From Hysterangium stoloniferum (taxonomy: Eukaryota; Basidiomycota; Agaricomycetes; Hysterangiales; Hysterangiaceae), in contig WHVD01000093.1 in the NCBI GenBank assembly GCA_015178975.1, forward strand, positions 280,061 through 344,060: 64,000 nucleotides of DNA, written 5' to 3'. A program made the translations under genes and the position numbers. The notes under the pieces are model-generated. The model worked only from the letters and a program-made list of their open reading frames with translations. It did no database searches and had not been told where the DNA came from. Below are positions 57,491 to 64,000 of this stretch, piece after piece; position 1 is the first letter of the stretch, and each line of letters starts with the position of its first letter.

Positions 57491-58290
57491 CTATTTACCT
57501 TCATCATCCCTCTTGGTATTATTCTCAACTTTACTTTCCGCTAAATTTTCAAAGTCGTCCAAGGGCGGTAGCTCATCCACTTTTCTTGAATCTCCCAGTG
57601 CAACTTTCTCCAATGCCTTATACCCTCTTTCAAGGTCACCGTTGACGATAACGATGTCATGAACGCCAGCAGTCCTTGCATATTCCACCTCTCTCCTCGC
57701 CGCCTGCAGGCGCAACTGAATTGACATTTCCGTCTCGGTTCCTCTTCCGGTTAACCACTTACGCAATAGGGCCCAAGTTGGGGGCGCGAGGAAGAGATAG
57801 ACGGGGTTAAGATCTTTGTTTTCTTTGATTTGTCGAACGCCCTGAAACAAAAATACACCATCGGAAAAAACGTCGGCAGGCATTTCAGGCCGTCTCTTAA
57901 CAGACCTGGCTATCAATGTCTAACAAGCATCGCCGACCAGAAGTAGCCACATCCTTGACAGCTGCGACACTTGTCCCATAAAAGTTGCCAGAAAATTGGG
58001 CATGCTCGATGAAGGCGCCTTCTTCAACAAGGCTTGTGAAATTTTCGCGAGAAACGAAATAGTAGTGCTTCCCCTCTACTTCACCTATGCGAGGCGTGCG
58101 GGTAGTGTCTGTGAAAGATCAGTCGAATCGATCGCGAGTGGTTGCTGCAAAGGTATTACAGACGGGAGACAGTGAAACCAAACTTGTCTGGGTGCTCTGA
58201 CATGAGACGAGATATGAGAGTACTCTTTCCTGTTCCAGAAGGACCAGATATAACCAGAGGTCGCAGAAAGTCGTCACTACGAGGAGACAT
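57491..58290 (-). CDS. Guanylate kinase (copy 2, paralogue of GUK1)
   Basis: An apparently intact second gene for GMP kinase. Minus-strand exons 58290-58164, 58108-57906, 57841-57491; introns of 55 and 64 nt at the same positions and phases as GUK1; 226 residues. P-loop [43 protein letters not shown] and LTGRGTETE are all kept. Exons 1 and 2 are close to GUK1, but exon 3 differs at roughly a quarter of positions ([11 protein letters not shown] against [11 protein letters not shown]) and is AT-richer. The 5' flank keeps AAGCTTATGTAA as in GUK1. Because introns and flank are shared, it came from DNA-level duplication. No stop or splice defect is visible. Confidence 0.85.
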
Positions 58291-60312
58291 GGCAATGGGC
58301 AAAAAGATCGAAGCTTATGTAACCATAAAATGCGAACAATACCTTATTTCTGCTCTTTTTCATCTTAATTAGACATTTGAAATATACGTATTTTGGACCT
58401 CAAAGAATCAGGTTCAAGGTCTAGCTAGCAGGCCAATATTTCAGCATGGTCAACTTACACCGAATAGCCACATCTCAATTTAAATTCGACTACTACTGGC
58501 GTACTTGTCTGGCTGGTGTTCACCTGGACAACAAGTATCTGTGATGTTTGAGGAATAAAAACAATAATACCCAAGTATCGATCCGTGCTTACAGTACCAC
58601 ACAGTAAACTTGATATTCGGACGACCACTTCTAATCAACGTGCCAAAATCTCAAAATATTCTAATGATACTTTAATCCAGATAGTTTGGTTGCCGTCAAA
58701 CTCAAACCCGACAAGGGAAAGTGTTAAAACGGTGGTGTATGGCCCACACAGTTGATGTCAAGATCTATATCAAGCGCCTTCCTACCCTGGGATAGGAATG
58801 CCTCAAGCTACCCATTTATTTGTAATCGAGTGACATCACCAGATGCTTCTGTGATTTGAAGATGGACTTGAGATTTATTAAGGACAACGTAACCGAAATG
58901 GTTTGTGGAAGACGAGTACAGCGGGTATACCTTGGGCGAGGGTTCAAATCTGCCTCCGAGGTGTATTTTGTTATGTTTTACAATATACAGTACATTTGGC
59001 TTGAGTTGAGTGCACCGGAACTCGTTGAAGACGCGTGAGGAACCACATACAAGTGAAGTACGCTACTTATTTTACCAAATTCCAGCCTAATAACCGTGGG
59101 CAGTTCTGGCCGGTTCCCAGTCACACGCAACAACGACCGCAATCCCATATTCCAACATGTTTTGTTTTCGCTGACAAAATGTGCTATATCTTGCCCCCTA
59201 GTCCAAGTTAAGATTTAAAATTCATCCGAATATATGTAAAATATATAGAGGGTCATTGAAATAGGTTTTTTAAAGTCCACCTCACTGAGTGTTGTGTAGT
59301 TCTAGCAGAAGAGACATAAAGTTACTGTGATTCAGGATGGTAGGAACCCCTTCATAGCGCGTAATTTCGGAATGATATTACGTATACATAAGTATAGATG
59401 TGGGACTTTTTGTAGTTTGATTCCAAGTGTTGCGCGAGATATCGTTCATTTTTCAGTGCGAGCACATTTGCGCTAGGTTCAATCTCCGGCGATTCTCCGC
59501 CGTAGGTACCCGGAACAGCTGTGTGGTTTTTTTTATACTCTGATCGACGATTTTCGGATTGTGGCGGCATGACAGTTAGATCAAATAACGGCCGGCAATC
59601 GAGCAGATGATGGTATGCCGGTAAAAGGAGAAAATACAAGGAGGACAGAGGCGGGAAGACGAAAACATACAATGCACAAATTCTATCCGTTGTCTGCCAG
59701 GCGACTAGCTGAAATAAACTGAACACAATTTACATATCTGGCGGGGTCTGATAGGGCACAAACTAAGAGCGAGTCACCTGAAAATCCCCCGTCTGACATT
59801 ATGTAACAGCCCTCAGCTCTGAGATAGAGTGAATGTGCACTGCTCGGTGATGAACGTGCGGGGCGTCTACACAAGCTGTGAGTGCGGAACGACTGTTTGC
59901 TAACTTTTCCGACGCCGATAGACCAGTGTCAAAACCGTTTTAAACCTCGAGTAAACGACGAAATCGCCATGCCAGGGCCGTGGCTCAGCGCTCATGAATC
60001 TACGCTGCTAAATTCTCCTGGACGGCCTTTTCTCCTCCAAATGTCGTCCATTGTTCCACACCGATCAATTTGAGCCCAGTGACCAGTCTGACTCAAGTTC
60101 AACTCTGAGCTGGGATCACGCGGTCGAGTGTCATCGACAACCTCACCCTACGTTCGTTTCATATTTGTTCCCATTGAAAATTTCCTGAGATAATTATAAG
60201 CGGCTTACTACAATTCAATTACGGGAAGCTGATTTTCTTTTTTTGTTGCGAAAGACTTCAATTCAAATGTAAGAAAATTTAAGATTCCCAGAATTCCGAT
60301 CGAGGGTCCTTA
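58291..60312. other. Intergenic region, no confident gene
   Basis: 2 kb between guanylate kinase copy 2 and the small frame before ORC1. Short open frames only (for example 59352-59570 on the minus strand from the Met at MPPQSENRRSEY) with no family match. No LTR or Tc1 sequence seen. Confidence 0.4.
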
Positions 60313-60405
60313 CTAGATGTAGTAGCCTGCCAACAAGTACTTCAGGTTGTCTGATACGTCTTTCCAGGACATGCCGTTAGCGTCGAATGACTTGATATTG
60401 GTCAT
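60313..60405 (-). CDS. Possible 30-residue small protein or last exon
   Basis: ATG 60405 to TAG 60313 reads MTNIKSFDANGMSWKDVSDN then a hydrophobic end (KYLLAGYYI). Its balanced composition and GC-richer codons look protein-like, but I recognise no family. It could be the final exon of an unrecognised gene or an alternative end of ORC1, which lies 120 bp upstream on the same strand. Confidence 0.3.
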   Translation of the reverse strand: MTNIKSFDANGMSWKDVSDNLKYLLAGYYI

Positions 60406-60525
60406 GCCAAGGACTTCACTTCACTATTCTGCAACTTAAATCAAAACTTAATACATATTACTGCAAAGCTACAACAGATATCACCAGATGCGTCACAGGC
60501 ACTTGCTATTTGACCCCCAACGATA

Positions 60526-63459
60526 TCACATACCCAGCGCATTCTTCCAATTATTGCCGCCCTCACTTAGTACTCTTTCCACCTCCCCAGTTTCGATATT
60601 CAGAACAAGCTTACGGTCACCTGGTGCCTTCCTTGAAGCCGGGAGTCCATCTTCGAGAAGGATGGCCCTCGAAGCCACCAGGGAATCCAAGACTAGTGCC
60701 AACTCAATATTACTTGGCTTTCTCGTAGGTTCATCGTCTCCTGTCAGCAAATTCATGTATATGTGATGTTGGTGTGCAATCTAGTTAACGTTTCGTGAGT
60801 GATAGAATAAGGGAAGAGAGGAAAGAGTTACATCGTCCCAACGTATTTCCTCAACACCTTCGCGTTTCACACATTTCAAGAGCGAAGCTAGCATGATTCT
60901 TTCATGAAGACTGCAGTCCCGTAAGTACGCGGCTGTAGGGCTGTTTTGCATTGCCTCAATAACTTGCGTTATATGTGACATTTTGACGATACGTGTGTTG
61001 CTGGCACGAACAAGCTCGACCGCTCGCCTTAGAAGGTTCCTAAAATCAACCTCGTTTCTAAACAAAAACACTGTCTTACCTGCAAACATCCAGCATCCTT
61101 CGTGCGTCGCCACTGATATTTGATATCCTCATGGCACATAATCTTAATGTGTCTTTCTCAAATATATCAGCCCCCATCTCAGCTGGAAGACCTTGTTTCG
61201 CTGTTTCCAGACGAGCTTCCACAATTTTTTGAAGTTGGGGGGTTTTATAAGGCTCAAAATTGATACGAGCCATGCCTATGTATCATGGTAGTGTCGGGAC
61301 GGCTGATGTTAGGAAGAACATACCAAGACGACTTCGAACTTTCCCAGACATTACTCGCTCGGGTAAATCATGAGTATTGGCAACGGCAATCACGATAAGC
61401 TTCGATTTAGCCAAGCTGGGCCAGTTGAAGAAATTGTAAATAACGTCCTGTTTTGTCGTCACCAACTGATCGAGTTCATCCATCAGGACCACGCTGCAGA
61501 GAATAATATGCAATCATAATTTAAAAGGGAATTCGGGGTAATAACTCGAAAAACAGTCCGCACCACGCATGGTCACTAGGACCAGATCGTACTTCAAAGG
61601 TGAAGTGCTGATTTAACTTTTTAAGAGCTTCTTTTGAGCTCATATTAAGACGGCCGTCAGTTGTAATATCGTGACCTGAAACAACCTCCCAAAGCAATGT
61701 ATACGCTGCTGGGGGTTCCGGTATCCTCAATCCATTTATCTCCACGTACGTGAAGGGACTAGCTTCCTAAAGAACACTCGTTATCAAACCATACAAAATA
61801 ATGATGAAGACTTACACTTCTCTCTGCCATGGCTCTCAATTCTCTAACAACGGCGTGGACTGTCGCAGTTTTCCCAGTGCCAGGCACACCAGAAATATCT
61901 AAGCAGTTTAGCAAGGAACGACTGCGGGGATGTTTGTGGACTCACAAACACAACCACCCGTCCCTTCCTCTAGTAAACTCAAGACAGCACCCATTACTTC
62001 CATATACTCATTTTCTCGACAGGGTAACACATCTGGCCTAGAGCCAACATGTAGAACATGCATAGCTCTCAAAAGTGGATCAAGAGGAAGATTGTCTAGT
62101 TGTATGTAGTCGACGGCATGCTGGGGGGGCTGGATAGACCATATACCATGTTTGCCTTGCCGGTTTCTTTTGTTCCGTAAAGTAGCTTTAGAGTGCGGTG
62201 TGAGCATTGCAACTCTCCGGCGTTTACGAGGTGTATGGAAATTAGCCTCCCCGCGCCGAGACATACGACGTTTATGTGAGCTTTGGCCTAAGGACTTGCG
62301 ATTTGTCTCGTCCCCTGTGTCATCGTCTGACACTGGGAGGCCATCCTCAGCTTCGGAAGCCCCTTGGGAGTCGCTACCATCTTCTTCGCTGCTCATCACG
62401 AAGTCGTCCGCACTATCCGCGCCATCACTAAGGCTACATTCCTCCAGATCGTCGTCTTCGCCTTTTTTTGGTCGTTTCAGCCTGCCATCTACTTTTTTCG
62501 GTCTTGTTTCTATGGGAACTTTCCACACTTCTTTGCGATTTGGGAAATCATCGCCCATCGCTGTTTTCCAGTGATTGGACCAGTCGAAATTGTAATAAAT
62601 GCCTTTTTGATTATTTATCGCGAAGGCGCAGGCGTATGTCTCTGATTGTACATCATCAAAAATGTCACTATCGTCTTTGCCGTTGTGATTATTGACAGTC
62701 GACCAGGTGTTCTCAACCTTTTTCGAGAGTTTGGACCCGGGGAAATTCACTACGCGACAGTGCCCGACGATATCCGAAGGACGCACTGTCGCAACAGTGT
62801 CAACAGATAGATAAATCTCATTCTAAAAATATGCCTTAGTTGTGTGAATATTATGATAAATATCACAAAAGTACCGTTGAATATTCCCGTTTTGCGCGGA
62901 CTTGTGGCCGCTGATGGGGACGTACGAACCAATGGACTTGAACCTTCATCGGTTCATAGTGGACATTGTCAGGAGATCCTCCCTTTACTGTACGGGTGTC
63001 CCATAGTGACACAATAATCCCGATATGCGGTAACTTTCTGTTATGTGACTCGACCAAGACAGTGTCCCCAATATTGAAGAACTCCGGCTCTGTAGATCTC
63101 TGCTTCCCTCTCATCTTGGAATTGCTGGGTCCTTCCCTCGATTTTGTGCGAGAGAATGCAAGATAGAACGTGGTTTCCATTATAAATTCTTCGTGATGCC
63201 CTTCCTCATCCAACTCTGGCGTGCTCTTCTGCTCATATTTCTCTCTTTCTTTATCATGCCAATCCTCCGGCTCAGTTCTACGCGAATGTGTCGGCGGACC
63301 TTCCCATTTGTATATACAGTCTTTTAAGTGTTTAATTCCTGGTGGCCCAACTTGTGGCTGGAATCTTGCCGAACGACGCAAACTGCTTGTTGGGGTAGGC
63401 ATCATTGACGCGTCGCACGACTTATCACGCTTTGTCACGATGACATTCCTGACTTCCAT
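60526..63459 (-). CDS. ORC1: Origin recognition complex subunit 1
   Basis: Largest ORC subunit and its ATPase; binds replication origins and starts pre-replicative complex assembly in the nucleus. Minus-strand exons: 63459-62875, 62822-61946, 61898-61816, 61766-61564, 61493-61324, 61275-61080, 61039-60832, 60780-60526; seven introns of 40-70 nt; 858 residues, all phases consistent. An N-terminal BAH domain (from about residue 120: FFNIGDTVLVESHN, HYEPMKVQVHWF) is followed by an acidic, then basic linker (HTPRKRRRV). AAA+ core: Walker A GVPGTGKTATV across intron 2, Walker B VVLMDELDQL across intron 4, sensor-1 VIAVANTHDLPERV, then KVRSRLG. The C-terminal winged helix ends NNWKNALGM. An alternative last splice (GTATGT at 60531) would end ..ALALQ instead. 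Confidence 0.95.
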
Positions 63460-63734
63460 AAGTAAAGTTGCTTGGTGGGTTGTGGGCGCTTTTAGGCGCT
63501 GTGAGGGCGCGGAGCGCCCGAACTTTCTTCCTGCTTTAGCGCCATAATGGCCGTATAAGGAAGATAAAAGGTACGATCAACAGTGCGAAATTAGTCAGCA
63601 CGGGAGCACGTTTCCTTCGTCCTCTGATCCGCCTCCTCTCTCTTTCTTCCAGCCGGTGCCCGTTCCATCTTTTCCTCCAGTCGGTGAGTGTCCTGTTCCT
63701 TCTCTCTCCCTCCTCCTCTGATCGGCCTTCTGAT
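63460..63734. promoter_or_regulatory. ORC1 upstream region
   Basis: Directly upstream of the ORC1 start, GC-rich with the partly palindromic GGGCGCGGAGCGCCC near 63507. An ACGCGT (MluI cell-cycle box type) sequence lies at about 63408, but inside the first exon. No other gene seen; regulation is inference only. Confidence 0.35.
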
Positions 63735-64000
63735 CGGCCTCCACTCCCATCCACGGCACACCACTCCCATCCACGGCTGACCCGCTCCCATCCACCGCGC
63801 ACCCATCCACCCCATCCACCCGCACCCATCCACCCGCACCCATCCACCCGCACCCATCCACGGCGCACCCATCCACGGCGCACCCATCCACGGCGCACCC
63901 ACCCACGGCGCACCCATCCACCCGCTCCCATCCGCCGCCCCCCCGCGCACCCATCCGCGCACCCATCCGCCGCGCACCCATCCGCCGCGCACCCATCCCC
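63735..64000 (-). repeat. GC-rich minisatellite, about 15-bp unit, runs off the window
   Basis: Tandem variants of GCACCCATCCACGGC (with CGCACCCATCCACC and CGCTCCCATCCGCC forms), most regular at 63855-63910. The open frames across it (Trp/Gly/Val-rich on the minus strand) exist in all three frames and are simply repeat translation. Confidence 0.85.

Noticed and set aside
58870-58975. tRNA-like sequence with GGTTCAAATCT (B box)
   Set aside because: T-arm and acceptor stems do not pair and no A box lies at the right distance.
63536-63996. Gly/Trp/Arg-rich proteins on the minus strand at the window end
   Set aside because: Open in all frames because of the minisatellite; composition is that of the repeat unit.

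Overview
The window looks like a fungal, most likely Agaricomycete (mushroom-forming basidiomycete), chromosome. Genes carry many 40-70 nt GT-AG introns. They include fungal versions of ORC1, HMG-CoA synthase, guanylate kinase, a LYC1-type acetyltransferase and a Reg1-type phosphatase regulator. The rest is a dense graveyard of nested transposons. A large, repeat-rich ectomycorrhizal genome would fit, but the species cannot be named from sequence alone.

Layout. 1-24.3 kb is transposon on transposon: a Tc1/mariner element cut by the window edge, decayed LTRs, and a Ty3/gypsy retrotransposon (about 4.7-18.4 kb). The gypsy is split by a 5.6-kb palindromic CACTA-like element (7682-13303), a 437-bp insertion and several solo LTRs. 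A pogo/Tigger-type DNA transposon (20.8-24.3 kb) is itself split by a solo LTR. Eight insertions have exact 5-bp target duplications, so the nesting order can be read directly. 24.5-35.8 kb is the gene block: an ORC1 exon fragment, LYC1-like, GUK1, HMG-CoA synthase and a Reg1-like regulator. 35.8-41.6 kb has no gene I can support.

41.6-48.9 kb holds one very large NLR-type (STAND) gene: seven exons, about 2,328 residues, an alpha/beta-hydrolase domain, an NB-ARC-like NTPase, then 36 nearly identical 42-residue TPR units in strict 126-bp register. 49.1-56.9 kb contains two more Tc1 elements, one apparently a chimera of two Tc1 families and one swollen to 4.9 kb by nested LTRs. 57.5-63.5 kb holds a second intact guanylate kinase gene and full-length ORC1. 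The window ends in a GC-rich minisatellite.

Main points of interest: the CACTA-like fold-back element built from 709-bp inverted repeats and about 420 ten-bp units with no register slip; the NLR repeat array, whose most variable residue toggles Arg/His/Cys through the array's recurring CpG; the chimeric Tc1 with a visible breakpoint; a host sulfotransferase-like gene fragment with introns inside an LTR; a motif shared by otherwise unlike LTR families; and paired GUK1/ORC1 copies that suggest a segmental duplication. Exon coordinates were worked out by hand from splice signals and reading phase.
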